From Favolaschia claudopus (Eukaryota; Basidiomycota; Agaricomycetes; Agaricales; Mycenaceae): a stretch of DNA of 64,000 bases. The DNA lies in NCBI GenBank assembly GCA_037176885.1, contig JAWWNJ010000043.1, positions 620,001 through 684,000 on the forward strand, written 5' to 3'. Each line of letters begins with the position of its first letter. Within the stretch, counting starts at the first letter, position 1. Below the pieces are notes generated by a model. The model was given only the letters and a program-made list of their open reading frames with translations. It searched no databases and had not been told where the DNA came from. Of this stretch, positions 11,080-25,724 are shown one piece after another. The position numbers and the translations under genes were made by a program.

Positions 11080-14000
11080 ATGTCGTCGGCGGCGGGCTTG
11101 CGCCGCCCACCTCCTCAATATGTCCACTATACCGCCCAGCCCGCCACCGTTTCCCCGCGCGATACGCAGCATAAAGCGACGCCGCTCCCTGCGCAGGCTA
11201 AACGTCCTCAGCAGCAACAGAAGCCACAACCGGTAGCCTCGACGTCAGCGGCGACGACGCCTCATGCGAGTTTACCGCCGAATGCTACAGCGGGACCAAG
11301 TCAAAGTCAAAGCCAAACCCAGACTCAGCCGGCGATTGTGGCGCAAGGAAATTGGACGAAGGACCTAGTCCAGCTTGCCAAGACTGCAGAACTCAAGTGC
11401 GCTCCGTCGTCGCTTTCTGTTTGAAGCATCGCTGGAACCTTCTTTCACTGCTGCAGGAAACACGCACTAACCCTCCAACTCCACACCGCGCACATCCTCT
11501 CCGCACACGCCTCGCTAGAGCAGAAAAATCGCGCCATGCAGGATATCCGCGAGCAGAAGAATAAGTGCGTCTTGACTACTTTTACTCTGTCTTCAATTCG
11601 TCACCCGGATTAACACTGACCGACTATTTGGTAGACTCGAATCCGAACGCCAACGCCTCATTGAATGCCTCGCCCAAGTCAACGAAGACCGCAATCAAGC
11701 CGACCTCCTCGAAAACACCATGGAGCGTGAACGCACCCAGCTGCGGAATAAGATCACACAGTTGAGCGAGGGGGAGTATAGGGCTGCGAAGGTACATCTA
11801 CTTCCCTTTGGCCTGTCTGTTTCATCTATCTGTGCTCCTATCTCACTTGACATGTAGGCCGACGTCGACCGCCTCCGCGCAGATCTAGGCCAACCCCCGC
11901 TGCCTACTTTACAGGAAACTTTGGACGGCAAGGGTGCTGGGTGAGTTTCTTATGCCCCTCTTCTCCCTTCCACACGTGTTTGGTTTCCTTTTTGCTGCTC
12001 TATCTTGCACTTCCGATCCGGTGTCTTTCTTTTCCTTGCCTGTTCTTGGCCGCTCTTGGCGAGGAGCCCGAGCTTGATCGTGTCGGTACGGCACCTTCCC
12101 CGCACTGCACCGTATCGCATCCTGTTCCACGAGAACGATGCTCAGCACGGCCCACTTCGGGCTTGATGTCCTCCTGGTCAATCTGGTCTGGGGATATCCA
12201 TCCATACGCTCGTTGGGTCCGGCGTCTTTGCTGCCTTGCCGAGTATTCTGTGTCCGAAGAAACGAGTACGATGCATGGATGTTTTCTGGAAAGACTTGAC
12301 CCTTCACGTCGGTCGAACGCTTGGCCCTTGCGGATGATGTGTTTTGATTAGGGTGGTCTGCGTATCTTACCCCGCACTTGCGGTTCGAGATGGGTTTGGG
12401 ACTTGCATCCTCTTCTATGACATCTGAGCCGTGAGCCGAGCCAGACCATTCCAATCCAGCGCGGTTGCCCTGCTGTTTTTCCTTCCGTTCTTTCTGCCTT
12501 GTGTCATGCCTTGCAGGCGACGCCGCTGGAGGCTCGTGTAGAATTCGTTGTGCGGAATCGACTACGTTGCTGCTATACCAGCCCACCGCCCTGTTGTCTG
12601 CCCGGGTCATTACGACGTCGCTCGCGAACGTACGGCGGCACATACATAATTGTTATCGCAGTGCTCAACTGGCTCCGGGATGGTGCGGTGACAGGGTGAA
12701 TCTTGGCTGGCTGGTCTTCCTCCGGCATCATCATCTACGTCGCGGGGTCTGTGCCTGTGGCGATTTCACGGTTATGCGATCCCTGCTTAGCCCGAAAATG
12801 CCCGTATCTTTTCGGTTTTCTAGGCGCAGTGTTAGTCGGCATGGTATGATGGTGATGGGTGCTGAGGTCTGCTGGCGCTAGCTTGTTGTTAGCGCAAATG
12901 TGTAGCGCGTTATGGCGTTATCGCGCCGACTCATCACCGGCCCTGCCGGCTAGGCTAGGCCCGCTTACTTGCGTGCAGTGACAAGCAGAACGACCGTGGA
13001 TGCCCGCATTCCTCTTCCTTTGCGTTCGGCTCTAACTCTGAGTCTTCTGGTCGATCTGACCTTTCGGACCGGAGTTTTGGCAGCACAAGCTTCTCCCTAG
13101 GCATTCGCATCTTGATGTCGAGATAGTTGATGCGGAGGGGCTGGATGCTTTCTGGCCCGTCCCCTTCGCAGCGCGTCCAGCCTGCTCGCTCGCCATCAAT
13201 TATGTGCGGATCTGCGGCCCCGCGTCGGGACTATCTATCTGTTCGCATCCCGCATCCTGCCCCTCGCGCTATCTATTTACTAGAGAGGAGAGCAGGCATT
13301 CTAGAGCTCGAGCCCGGAGGAAGATCTTCGTCGCGATGAACGAGTGAGCTGGCTCGTCGGTGACTTGATCTAACTATATCCATATCTCTATCTTTCTCCT
13401 TCCCCGGCTTTTACTTCGTCCTTCTTTCTTTCGTTCTCCCGTTGCTTGCCCTGCCTGCATCCCTTCCCTGCGCGTGCCTCCGTGATCACTGGGAATCGAA
13501 TTGCATCGTGACTTGATAATCACAGTGGGGAAGCGGGCTGGGTTTGGGTTGGGCGTTACGGTCGCTCAGGTGATAATGATAATGATGGTGCGGGGTCCGG
13601 GGCGGGGGGATGGGAATGGGAAGTGAAGCGGATTGGGAAGGAGGGAGCGCTGCGTTCGTCGTTCTTTCTTCTTTCTTCTTTCGAGACCCGTCGGCCGTTT
13701 TACCCCCGACGGATCGGGTCTTGGGTGCACCGTTGCCACCGCACACGCCTTGCTTGCTTCTGACTTCTGAGTTGTATGCTTGCGGCGACGCTCGCTGCCA
13801 TTGCGTGTGGGGTAAGCTCAGTGCACCCGCCGCCACCTCCGCCGCAATTGCGGCGCCGCCGCATCCTAAGACCTGTCCTATCTATCGAGGTTGGAAGCGT
13901 CATGGGCGTGACGGGTTCGAGATGGTCTACCTCTGAACCATGCTGCCTTTCTTCTCTTGCGCTCGATTCTTCCTTATTTCTCTTTCTTCTTCCGTATCTA

Positions 14001-14467
14001 TCCTATCTGTGCCCTTTTCTTCACCCCCCTGTTCTCCCTCATCGCCTGTTACCCAATTTCTTGCCTCATCCTTCCTTGTTTCTGCCTTCTTTATCACGTC
14101 CCATCCCCACATCGTCTCCCTCTCTCACTCTCACCTTGCTGTTACTTACGTATTTCGAAAGATACCTTGCCGAGCGGCGTACAGCCGGCGTAGGTGGGGC
14201 TGGATCTCCTGTGGGTAATGTGGGGCATGGTGGGACGACGACGAAGCGGCGGAGGGCTACGAATAGTGAGTGTTTTCTCTTACCTTCGCAACGTAGTTCT
14301 TAATCTGACTAATGGCTAATTATATGAATTACGACTTACTAGGCACTAACGCTAATGGTCCTGGCGCAGGCGATCATCATGGTGGCGACGAGGACGGTGG
14401 CGGGCAGGCTAAACGACCTAGAGGAAGGCCACGCGGAGGGCGGGGGAGGGGCGGCGGGCCTGGTTGA
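11080..14467 (+). CDS. coiled-coil nuclear protein with C-terminal AT-hook
   Basis: Six exons give 297 aa: 11080-11396, 11457-11564, 11635-11791, 11858-11940, 14162-14265, 14343-14467. The N-terminal third is Pro/Gln/Ser-rich and disordered (QSQSQTQTQ). Residues about 90-200 form a long charged helix with heptad character (HASLEQKNRAMQDIREQKNK, then ERERTQLRNKITQLSEGEY), a probable coiled coil. The tail holds a basic stretch KRRRAT and a classic AT-hook core, KRPRGRPRGG, followed by RGRGGG. These features point to a nuclear, DNA- or chromatin-binding protein that dimerises through its helix. I do not recognise the orthologue group. Intron 4 is 2221 nt long, about forty times its neighbours; both splice sites are canonical (GG|GTGAGT, CGAAAG|A) and the frame is kept. 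Confidence 0.8.
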
Positions 14468-17400
14468 GTTTGCATTCGCATTCGGTTTTTCTTGAGGCGA
14501 CTCGCCTGTTGCTGCGTTTCTTCCGTTTCTTGTTTGCGAGATGGCCTCCCGTCTGGCGTAAGCGTAGGCGGATTGCGATTTGCCTTTCATGCTGAGGCAG
14601 GGCAGGGCAAGGGAATGTGTCGATGGTCCGCGGAGCACTATGTGGATTGAAGTGGTACGATATTTACACTCGTCGAATTTTGTTCGTTGCCTACTTACTA
14701 ACATACATGATGTATTTAACTACTTCTTCCATTTGTAGTCGGTTTTCTTGATGTATTTAGCATTGCGTTCGTGTATACCTTCCTTGAGAATAGACATAGC
14801 GTATCTTCAGCCCACTTTGCTCCTGACCTTACTGTAATCAGATGCCCAAGGTTACTTCTCCAAATTTGACGCAACGCGAGTCGAAGGAGGTAACGTGTCC
14901 GAGTCTACGTTCAAGCGCGTTGCCATGCGAATACCGTTTCTTTCACGTTCCCAACCGAACCGGCCTTCTCGCTGTGTCAACCGAATGTATCTGGTTTAGT
15001 GGCGTCAGACTTTCGTTTTTTCTGATCACTATTTCAGTTTTTCCCTAATTAGGATAGAGACGGTAGTGTTACTAAATCGGGACAGTTGGTGGAGTTGATT
15101 CGTTAGCCTGCCAGATGGAATTTTGGGCTTTCATGGTCGTTGGGGAAAGGTCGGGATGGGAAGGTGGTTGAAATAATGGTTTCAAGATCTGATCGAGGGA
15201 GTTCGGTATGGATTGTTTCGTGAGACGGCATAACAGACCTGAGTGCTTGAATGGAATGTAGGGAAACCGAGGGTGCACTGCTTGAAACCGAAGTTTCAGA
15301 GGGAGGGAGTTTTGACTTCTCTGAATATCGATGGGACTCCTCGGACGACCAACGCTTTGACTTCGGACCGTGCAGTCCAAAATACTTGCCACTGTAAAAT
15401 ACACAGGGATCGAACTCGGGATGACGGAAAGGTTCGTGGTCAAAGCTGTATCGCGACACCATGTGGACGCATCAACATTTCAGGCTGCCGCTGCTGGCGG
15501 AGAAAGCTATTGGAAAAGTGATTTATATCTGCTCGCAATGTGGACATCCGCAACGGTGAACATAAATTGGTTACTTGCCTGGTTAAGATATGTTCCTCTC
15601 GGATCCGGCGTCGCATTCAGAGTCTCATTGGAATTATGGGACAGCCATTTACCGAGATCTGAACCTTTTGCTGTGGTGTCGGACTGCGAGTCACGGTGTT
15701 TCCATCTCACGGCTTGAAGTTGATTCACTCTGCCAGTTGAACGGGGAACTAGGTTGATTCTGCAACTCTCTACCTTGAGCGAGACAACAACGTCGAATTT
15801 ATGTCGACACTATATTTCTATCGGAGGGATAGACTCTAGGCCAGGTGTGAAGGAATGCCAGACCGTGGCTTGATCCCCAAGAGAAGTTTTAACTTGATTC
15901 CCGGTTGAATCCCGACGGCCCACCTTTGATAACCTCCAAAGCTCAGACGAACCAAACGAACCAGGCTGTGAAGATCCCGCGGCGAGCGCCTATACCGCAT
16001 TAAATAGCCTGAAATTTTGGCGGCTTGCGCAGGCGATCGAGGGACGTGGAAGCATTCTGGCGACGCCACTGGAAACTATCAAAGGGGAGGACGCAGACAA
16101 TGCGGCCTCGAGGTATATCGAATGGAAGCGACTCACAATTCCTTTATTTTGACCCTGCATCCCCAAAGAAATGCGTGTCCCAGGTCGCAGGGCTCCCATT
16201 GTTCCAAGAATAAGTGATGGTCTGTCCGGCTATGGTTGATAGATGGAAGAAGCTGGGCTTGGTCGATGAAAAATCATGAAACGATCCACGCACGACTCAG
16301 CCAGAAAGCCCAGACAATCCGATCCCGAAACTTGCAACCTTCGTAGCGCGAGGCATTGAAAGCGTATGTTGTCAATTACTGTGAGAAAACCTGTCAAGTC
16401 GAGTCAGTTTTTGCGAAATGAGTGTGGGTAGTGTTCCCGCGCCTGTACTCACTGGCGTCTATCAGGCATTTCGCACAGCCGTAAATAAATCGCTGACGAG
16501 AAACAGAACAAGGGTGTTTAGACGGCAAATGCCAATAAATGCTGGGAGTATAGCGGGAGATATGCAACACAACTTCCCCGTTCCCTGATGATCAAAGAAA
16601 TTATGGAACAAAGGCAACTCTTCTTTCCATTGTATTTCTTGCCGATTTGGCCACGATGCGGGAACGTGTTCTCCTCTTCCTGATGCCAGGGTTAGACGTG
16701 AACTGATGGCGGGCTCGACGGCTATAAAGGGCAGAAAATGCACTACAGGTGAACGGCGAAACGACTAGCAGAGCCGACTTTTGAATGGTTTGTGGGTCCA
16801 ATTCGATTTTTGAACAGTTCGGCGTTCCCGCTCGGCTAATTCGAATTCATGATTCATGGATAATCGTATCAGTCTATCAGAGAATGCAAGCTTGACTCAG
16901 AGTGAGTGCTCTGCGTTTGAAAGCGGTGTTTAGCTTGCTTGTCATTCTTCGAAGACGACCGACGATCCGGAAGGCGACTTGCCGACGAAGACTGGTTCGC
17001 CCGACGTAGCCACAGGGCAAGTCCGTTCGAAGCGGCGGATCAGAGCGGTTTTTGTGAACCAAGACAGCGAGAAGATGTGGAGGAAAGCAGATCAGCCCTG
17101 GCCGCGATCATCAATACCGAGCGAATAGGTCAGAATGCTTCTCGACTGACGGCTTCCCGATTATCATAGTATGGAAGCAGTTGTACACCAGAAGAGACAG
17201 GCTATTTCAGGAAGGTGTCTCGCAGTTACGGAGAAATCGTGGAGGGCTGTAGGTCGTCCTAGGAAGACTGTTCGTGCTGCGGGTACCCCCGGCGCATGAT
17301 GTGCCGAGTCAGCGTTGAAGCGACTACAGGTGAAGATCATGACGCAAGTAGCTAGAGGGTGGTTTTGTTTGGCTCTTCTTCGCTCACACGTACTTATGCG

Positions 17401-20400
17401 AGTGAAATTCAGCCAGGCAGGCCCTGTCAAAGTCCGACGATCCTGTTTTGGTTATGTTTCAATGGCATTCGTGGAAATAGAGAAAACAAAAGCATACATT
17501 CGAACGGTCCAAAATACAGTACCCAACTTGCAACCTACATTGGACCGTCCAACTTGGCAAACTGGGAGACGTCACTGCGCCGATCCAAAGCACGACCCCT
17601 AATCTCGGGAAATGCGGGTCTAGACAGTGCAGCTCTCACCGCGAAGTGCCAGCGTATTACTCCTCAAGGTGAGTTCGGTTTCTCTGTAAAGCATTGAGTA
17701 GTAGTGGATGCTGTGACATCTTGTCAAAGCAATTATCAGAAACACCGCTGATCCACGTTGTTTCGGTGCTGTGAGATAAGCTTGAGAACGCGTCATTGTT
17801 TGAAGACGGCGGCGGGCGATTAGAAAAAGCCGCCGTACATCCGCACGGAGTGCGATGTTGGTCGTCTGTCCAAGATTTGCCTTCAAAACGTCTGCAAAGG
17901 GGATGTCCTGTCTGCTGTTGGACGGTTGCTTCTGGATTGATAGAATAAATTGTCAAGAAGTGTCCTGAACGTATGAAACGTGCCTCTCGTTCAGTCAAAA
18001 CCTCCAATCTCATCCCATTTGGACGCTCGGAAACAAGAGACGATGTTCGAAAAACGGCTGCCAAAAGGTAGACAAGAAGTTTTAGTTAGAGCAGAGATGG
18101 CAAGGAGGGACACGATAACCATGGAAGTGGCAGGCCTTATACAAGGCGAGCGAACTGAAGCGAGTCGAATACGCAGATCGCCGTGACCGGCTCAGTTCGT
18201 CTGGACTGCGTCCGAGCAGGCCAGTCAACGTAAGCTGAATGGCTGGTCATAAGGTTAGTAAGTATAAAGAGGGTGTTAGTGCCAAACGTCCCATCCAAAC
18301 CTTCGAGTCTTATTGAGCGCTTTGATTCGTGGCGCATTATGTACTCTGGCGCGGCTTGGGGGCGAAGCGGATTTGGCAACGTTCAGACCGAATGAAATCA
18401 CCGAAGAATACGAGCTGAGTGGAGGGGATCCAAATTGTGGTCGAAGAGTATTTGCGTCAACTCTGAGTCTCGGTCGATGATAGGCAGCACAGCCTTGCCT
18501 GTGTAACCGAATCGAATCAGCGAACATTGATGGCATTGATTGATGGAGGTTGAAAAAAGCCAAAATGTGCTAAAGACCGATTTTTGGCCTTTCACTGCAT
18601 TTCGCTAGAGAGAGTCGCGACGATTACAGTTCAACTCTCTGGGAGGCATGCCGGCAGGCGAGATAAATCGGAAAAGAAGTGGCCTCTTCGGCCCGGGGCC
18701 TGAGCTTGGGCTGACCAACAGTCAATTTGTTAAATACACCAAGGCCCCAGTATGGGCCTAAGCAATAGAAGGGAGAACTTGAAGGACTGAGCTGCTTCCA
18801 AGCAGTAAATCAAAATATTATTACCGCTCTACGACCGAAACATACTTAATCGAATGCATGCACACAAACACACTCTGATATTATCATTATGGACTCGGTC
18901 CGGGAACTGAGGAAGGCTGCCCGCAGAAAAAGGACAACTACGACGGGAGTATTATCTATGATAGTATGATCCAGATTGGAGGGCAAGTATCTTGGATACA
19001 TGTACAATCTCATCAAGTGTTCACTGTCGTGTCAGGACTCCGGCGATAGAATCTCTCCAATTGCCAAGATGTTGTCAACGTCAATATAACCCAGATTTTC
19101 GCGCAAGTCAGGGCATGAATGTCAAAAGTTGGCGGCACACGGGGCAATTTAAGCTCCGCTAGTACTGGGACTCTGGGAGCTGTGCCGGATTGATTTTTGG
19201 CGTGAACGTTAACATATGGTCTTGGCAGGAAGAATGTTAGGCTTGCTCGAAGATAAATTAAAGGCTGAATGCTTGAAGGAGATGAGAGAACGTTAGAGCA
19301 TGGTCAGCAGATTTCAAGCTGAGCTGAACATGAGCTGCGAGTGGATGGTTGCGTGCTGGTTTTGGTCCCGGTCAAAGCGTTGTTTACTGATGTCGGATCA
19401 TAGTGATCACTGATCCGTCTACCTGAAACCAATATTCTCACTGTCTTCAATGCAACTAGACATTGGTGAAGGCACTCAAAAATGATTGTGAACAGCTCAA
19501 CAGAGTCATAAATACAGACTCTGTAAATCATGGGTCAACCGAGAAGCCCGAAATCTCAGGACGTCAATGCCGACTCGCTGTGTTGTTGAAGAAAAATGGG
19601 TAAAATCCGGTACATAGTGGTTTGAAACTGACTTTCGCATTTTTCATGTAATGAAATTTTCTCGGAATCTATCTTTTAATAGACGAAGCTTCACCCGTTA
19701 AGAAACATCCCGAACCAGCCCGAACCTCCGCCACCGCAGAAATTCTTGAGCACTACTCATGACTTTCGTATGCTTTTCAAATTTCTACCCATCAAATTTC
19801 TGAATCCTGATGAGCTGGCGAACCGGTCCCGCTGCCCGTCGTGGGCCTCCATTTTCTCAAAATCTCTGGAATACATGCTCAAACCAATTCTCATGCGTGG
19901 ACTGCTTCTTTTGATCGCCGGAATACATATGGAACAGAAAAGAAGATGAACTCTATATACGATTCAGAATCTACGGAAGTTTCGGAAGGAGAATTGGGAT
20001 TACCTCTGTGCTGTTGGTACCATGGTCAGGTTACCCAGGTAAAGTTCAATTTGTGAGGCCATGAGTCAGGGATGTTGACCCTTGTGTATGAATTTATGAA
20101 AGTAAGTAGCTGACCGCTCTTGAGGTTGATAAATTACAGTACCTACTGGCGTAATTTGGGCCCGGATACATTTTCGAGCCTCGAGTCTAGCTTCCGCGTT
20201 GATTCCGTTCGGGACAGTCTGAATTTCGGAGGGGGGCTGCTTCCTTCCTTCCGTGTGATCTAAATTTGAGTCCGTCGATCAAGCGGATGAACAAGACGAC
20301 ATTTATTCTGAGGAGTCCGGTGAAGTCCGGGACCCACTCTGACCCACTATGTATACTGATGTAGACTTCCTCACATTATCCGAATTCACATCGGAACCGG

Positions 20401-23364
20401 ATACACGGCTTGGACAGCAGATGCATCGTATCCGAGCAACGAGAGAAGATGTACTAGGACACTTTGGTTCAAGTCTCCAGATCTTGCGCAACGAGCCTAT
20501 TCTACTATACCCAAGTTCTTTACAATCCCAAGCGCACGACTCAAACCAAACAAGAATGAGTTGATTCGTTTGGCGATGTGCCGAGCTTCGCCGATAGATT
20601 GCCGTTCGGCATGTTCAAGTTCAACTGACAAGCCTGACTTGAGCCTGACATGTTTTCCCGTTGGAATTCGTTTTCAGAGTTAAAGTGAGACCTCCAAACA
20701 AAGAAATTGACTCTGTGCACCTTATCTGGGTGGGAATACAATCAAATGACTGTCCTGACTGAGACTCGCGCAAATCAAACCGTGGGAATCGGGATCGTTG
20801 AAAATTTGAATGTTCTGGATCGAAACGTAAAATTACTTAGCTGACTCTTGACTCGGACGAGGATTAATTTGGGTGAGCACATGAGTTGTAGGTAAAAAGC
20901 CGTCAAATTCGGGATAGATTCAGAATCGTGTAACCCAATTTCTCCGAGTCGCGAGATGTCACGAAAATTCGACGATATGATGTCGGATATCAATTCGATT
21001 AGTGAGGCCTAGTGAGGGAGTGGTTCATTAGCTAGCAGTTCATTGCACCTCAAAGTCAAGTCGGGGGAGGCCTCAACTCCGCCGAACTGCTCAAATTCGG
21101 TAAATCAACTGTGGGAAAAGTTCATGACGCGGAACAAACGGAACCACCAAGCTCGGGGATCCCCCCGGATCGACGAGAACATACGGCCAGCATGCGCTTC
21201 AAGTTCTCATCTATTTCTGCTCCCATGGAACAGCCACGGAAGACGTTCGGAATTTGCCGCAGCTATTCGTCCTCATTCAAGTTCGTCGGGGTCAACCCCG
21301 ACTCTGGGGATGGAACAAATCCGCTTCGAAATTCACGAGCTATTTAATTATAGCCACCGAAAACCGATAGTTTCCACCCTCATTCTTCTGCAACCGCCCC
21401 GAATGACAAACTGTTGTTTTCCAACATTCCGGCAGCGGTGCGTATTTCTCGCGGCCTGCCAGGAATTTCCGACGGATGAACGGACAAATAGATTCATCCG
21501 CTCGTTATCTGTCTGATTGTGTGGCTGCGGGGTGGGGCGGAGGATGACCGGAATAGGCATGTAATCAAATGTTAGTGGTCGGGGTGCGCAAAATGGACCG
21601 TGGTTCACTTTCTCGACTGGTTTTCAATCACGGATTTTGTAGTCGTGGGAAGCTGTCGAGGATAGCTGGTGCGGAATAAAAGCAAACTGAATATAGGGCA
21701 GCTGAACCTGCATAGCAGGAAAGTCAACAAAAAGACAGTGAAGTCAACGGTTCAAGCCTGCCGTTCATGCCGTGCAGTCGGATGATCATCCCTTTTTTGA
21801 TGGACAAAATTCAACTTCAACTAGGAATCGAGGGGTCAGCGTTAATCTCTGAGCACAGAGAGTCGTCATAAATACGACCAATTTTATTTACTGTGTAGCC
21901 ACTCCGCAATTTCTGGAACAAATGCTGTCGAAAGGGAGCTCTGGCAAATTTAGAGGGGATTTGGAGCACTGTCAAACGGGATCTCTCGAGCTCCTTACTT
22001 GCTGTAATATAATTCCAACCGGATCGACTTGCAAGGAGCCGCTGGCCCGCTGTATCGCAGGCCTCACGCGTCCCGACTCGAGCGAGGCATGAACAGTGCC
22101 AATGACGGTGTGGAGCACCGCAAGTCGCGATGTTGTATAAATTTGGAAGGCTGAGCGGGAGCGCATTGTCACATGTACCCATCTTCAGCCCCAAATTCAA
22201 CGCACGCGGTCGGACGAGGGAAGTCTAAAATCAAGAATGATATCACCCATGAGTATGACGAGGGACTCGAGGCAAAAATCATAATACACCTATGATCTAT
22301 GATAAGACCTGGAGAGCACGAATGACGATGGGCAGAAATGTACGCGGGAAAGCACTTGCTGGTGCAGAGAGAGAAGTCAGGGAAGGAAGTGCACTTGCTG
22401 CATGCCAACATTAATCTCTGACTTGATACTATCGAGCGGAAGAGATTGAGGATGAACTTTGACGGCGATCGCAATATTTTCTGGAACGGGAAGCCTCAGC
22501 CTCTCCGTCGTTCATGTGCATATGATAACAGCGTAAGTAATACGTCACGAAGCAACGGTTCCTTCGAATTTCAGTCGACTCCAATCGCGACTTGAACTCG
22601 ATTCAATTCAATATTCGACGAGTGTGGAGCGAAGTTCGAACTTATGATGTAGTACTTAGTAGTATGATGACGCAAGGCGGTTCAATTCGTTTGGCATTGG
22701 ATTTACCTTTTTGTCGATCATATATGTGCAGATCAGACGAACGACGGCGAAGAGTCAAAGCGCAAATCGCGACATCTTCCGTCTGCCAGTCACTCTACGA
22801 TAAGTGATACAAAAATAAATGCAAGAGAAATTACTTAGAATCCATCAAAATCTTGGAGAGTCTTCAGTTGAACATCACTTGACTTGACTCGGTCGGATTA
22901 TCATTAACTGTTGTCGTCGTGGTTAGACGATGGGAAGGCGGAATATTGGATCGCGAATTTCACGGATTCGGGTCTCGGATTCTCAGCATGCCACCGTTCG
23001 TTAACGTTCATCACGCCTACTTCCACAACATGATGTCAAAATATCAAGCACTAGATAGCCACTGTACCTCAATCCCAGCTCGAATTACATTGGATCCTCT
23101 CTACGCCGCCAAATAACTCTGTACCGGCACTCGTCGTTATTTAGTTCAATACGGAGGAAATACAATATAACATACCTTTGCGAGTGGAACTGTAATCACT
23201 AGATTTGAAAGCCAGTGTCCTCTGGATCGGTGAGTCAGACGATTTCAATTATCTTTTTCATGCAAAACGAACACTTCCTCTCCGGCGTATATATAAGCAG
23301 AGTACATACCTACACGTCCGTTGTTACGCTCGCAAGTATTTGTACCTGCGCCACAAAAAGACAG

Positions 23365-23404
23365 AACTCCAACTCCAACTCCAGCTTCAACTTCAACTTG
23401 AACT
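23365..23404. repeat. AACTCC/AACTTC microsatellite
   Basis: About six tandem units of AACTCC drifting into AACTTC and AGCTTC. Simple-sequence repeat with no gene context. Confidence 0.8.
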
Positions 23405-24195
23405 ATGCGGCCGCCGCCACTGCACATGCGACATATTTTGATTCCGTGGCTTGATTTTTTGATTCCGCGCCACCGATTCCGTCCTTGATTGAGATGACAT
23501 GAAATGAACGCCGCAATAGTGTTGCCTGTCGGTGCCGGTGCCGGAGAAAAAGTGGACCCACATCTATGTATATTCTCAGCGCACGGCACGGCACCGCGCG
23601 AAGGCATACTATTGCAGGTACAAAACAATAAGAATGACGAGACCAGACGTCCGGATTTTACCCGTAATGTAAGCATAAGCATTACTTACAGCAAATAATT
23701 CCGGATTATGGCATTGGCAGCGAAGAAAACCGGTGAGCTGAAGAAACATAATTGAATTAATCGCAAACGGAAATGCCTCCGGGATCTTGAAGTTTGTCGT
23801 GGACGTATAATGGATTGGTATACGTTCCGTCGCCGTTCCCGACTTGCTTGCGAACCTGAGTAATGTGTGAGGATGCCCGTGCGTTGGCCGGATTCCGTGA
23901 GTATTGCGATTCGTGCGAAAGGCTTTGTGTGAGTAGTTCTGAGATTGCAGATAACCGGCGAGCTACAGTTGATTTGGGGGAGCAGGGTTGGTTAATAGTA
24001 GGGTCGCCGGAGTGCGATTCCAGCGAGCGAGGGAATTCGAAGGAAGGACCGGGGAAGATCGACGGGAAGACTCGGGAGGGATGAACAAAACGAATGGATG
24101 AGCGAGACTTTTTTTGTCACTTTGGGGTAGACGAATGCGAAGCGAACGAGACGGAGGTCGTCGTTGAAAGAAGTTGGGGTTAGGGACAGATCCCA

Positions 24196-24612
24196 CACGA
24201 AAGTCGCCGATGGACGCGAGGACGGGACAAGATCAAGAGATAAGTACGGGATCCGGACAAGGAGAATCTTTGAACGCCGTACGGTGGTGACATACAGCTG
24301 TAAAACTCGTTATGTAACTGAACTGATGCTTGGGGAAAGATCGGCAGGTTCTTCAATTCTTGCGTGTGCAGAGAGAGAGATAAGTTGGGGAGTTGGGGCG
24401 GGAGCGAGCGAATGGGGGCAGATTTCCCTCTAAGGAGACAGACAACGGCACCCCATTGAAGATTTGAAGTAAGTGAGTGGAAGTCGCCGATGAGCGGAGG
24501 ACGGGACAACATCGTTAAGATACTGTATGACAGAATTAGTACGGGTTGAGTACGGGAACGGGAAATTAGACAAGGAGACAAGGAGAGATTTTGAACGCCG
24601 TACGCCGTACCC
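24196..24612. repeat. diverged direct repeat pair in purine-rich DNA
   Basis: GAAAGTCGCCGATGGACGCG at about 24199 and GGAAGTCGCCGATGAGCGGA at about 24479 open two copies that share GGACGGGACAA, GACAAGGAGA and TTTGAACGCCGTACG in the same order. The second copy carries an extra block of about 45 bases. The GCCGTACG motif recurs again near 25190. Confidence 0.65.
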
Positions 24613-25713
24613 ATATATTAAGAAAAAAGATTTTTTAGACGCCCACCGTCGTCGTGTGAAAGCCGAGCGGATCGGTCGCCGTTGTGATAGCATCATTGAG
24701 CGTCGAAAAAAAAATCAAGACGTTGTCAACTTTGAAGCGGAGAAACTTACTAAGGGAGCGGATGACAGGGAGCGGCCGTTGGGGATGGCGGTCCGGGGGA
24801 AGGGAAGATAGGTGCGTGGCGGTGGGGGGGATTCGGGCGAGGGGAGCGGGGGTGGGCATGGCAGATCTAGTAGAAGAGTAGTAGAAGAAGGATTAAGAAG
24901 TTGGATGGATGGATAAGAGAAGAGAGCCAAGGCGCGAGCCAGACGGGATTTACCTTCTTACAGAGTTAAACGAATTAAAAGATGAAAGGAATAATGAAGG
25001 AGCGGCGGTCCGGTCATACGGGCACAACCGGCGCGTTGAGACGAGTTATGTGTAAGCAGAAGAGGCAAGGGTCGGAGGATGAAAGTCGGTGCGGCGGGGA
25101 CGGACGTCGCCTGAGCCTCGTGGTCGTGTCCGGAATCCGTGTCGTGTCATGTCGGAAAGTTCAAGTCGGAATTGGTGTTGGCGTGTATTTACGCCGTACG
25201 GGCGCTCGTAACAACGCGGCATCCATCCGTTTCGTGTCCAATGAAGGGCAAGGGCGCGGCGCAAATGCAACTTGGAGTTGGATGTCGGAGCAGAGTGTCT
25301 AAGCGAAGGCGCTGCGATACCGCCGTGACGAAGGGCAGAAAAAAAATTGAAACGGGGAATGGAAGCCGCCGTCCAGCGTTTGGGATTGTGAGTGGGATTT
25401 TTCGCTGTTTCTTGAAAGCACGCTTGGTTGGAAGGAATGTGGATCGTATCGACGCGTCAGACGCGACCCACACAAAGGAAGAAATAGGAATTGAAAGAAA
25501 AAGACGCACGCCAAGTGTGGCACTGACATCCCTCGGAGATGAACCGAGCCAGCTCGTCGGTTCGCAGCCATTGTCCTGTCGAGCCGGGGTTGGATCGGAT
25601 CTGGATTGGATCTGATTGTTTCCCAAAACGCGTCTGCGTCCGAATCGGGATGAAATTTGATTACGATGATGCCGCGCCGCTCTCAAAGCAATCCCTTCCC
25701 GCCACACAATGCA

Positions 25714-25724
25714 GCCAATATATA
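25714..25724 (+). promoter_or_regulatory. overlapping CCAAT and TATA box of the first cyclin gene
   Basis: CCAATATATAA joins a CCAAT motif to TATATAA, ending 46 bases before the ATG at 25771. Position and sequence fit a core promoter with a very short leader. Confidence 0.55.

Noticed and set aside
11909..12643. 244-codon minus-strand open frame inside the long intron
   Set aside because: No recognisable motif and Arg/Ser-rich shadow-like composition; it could be revisited if transcripts are found.
15400..15430. GTTCGATCCC on the minus strand resembling a tRNA B box
   Set aside because: Flanking bases do not form a T stem and no cloverleaf can be drawn.
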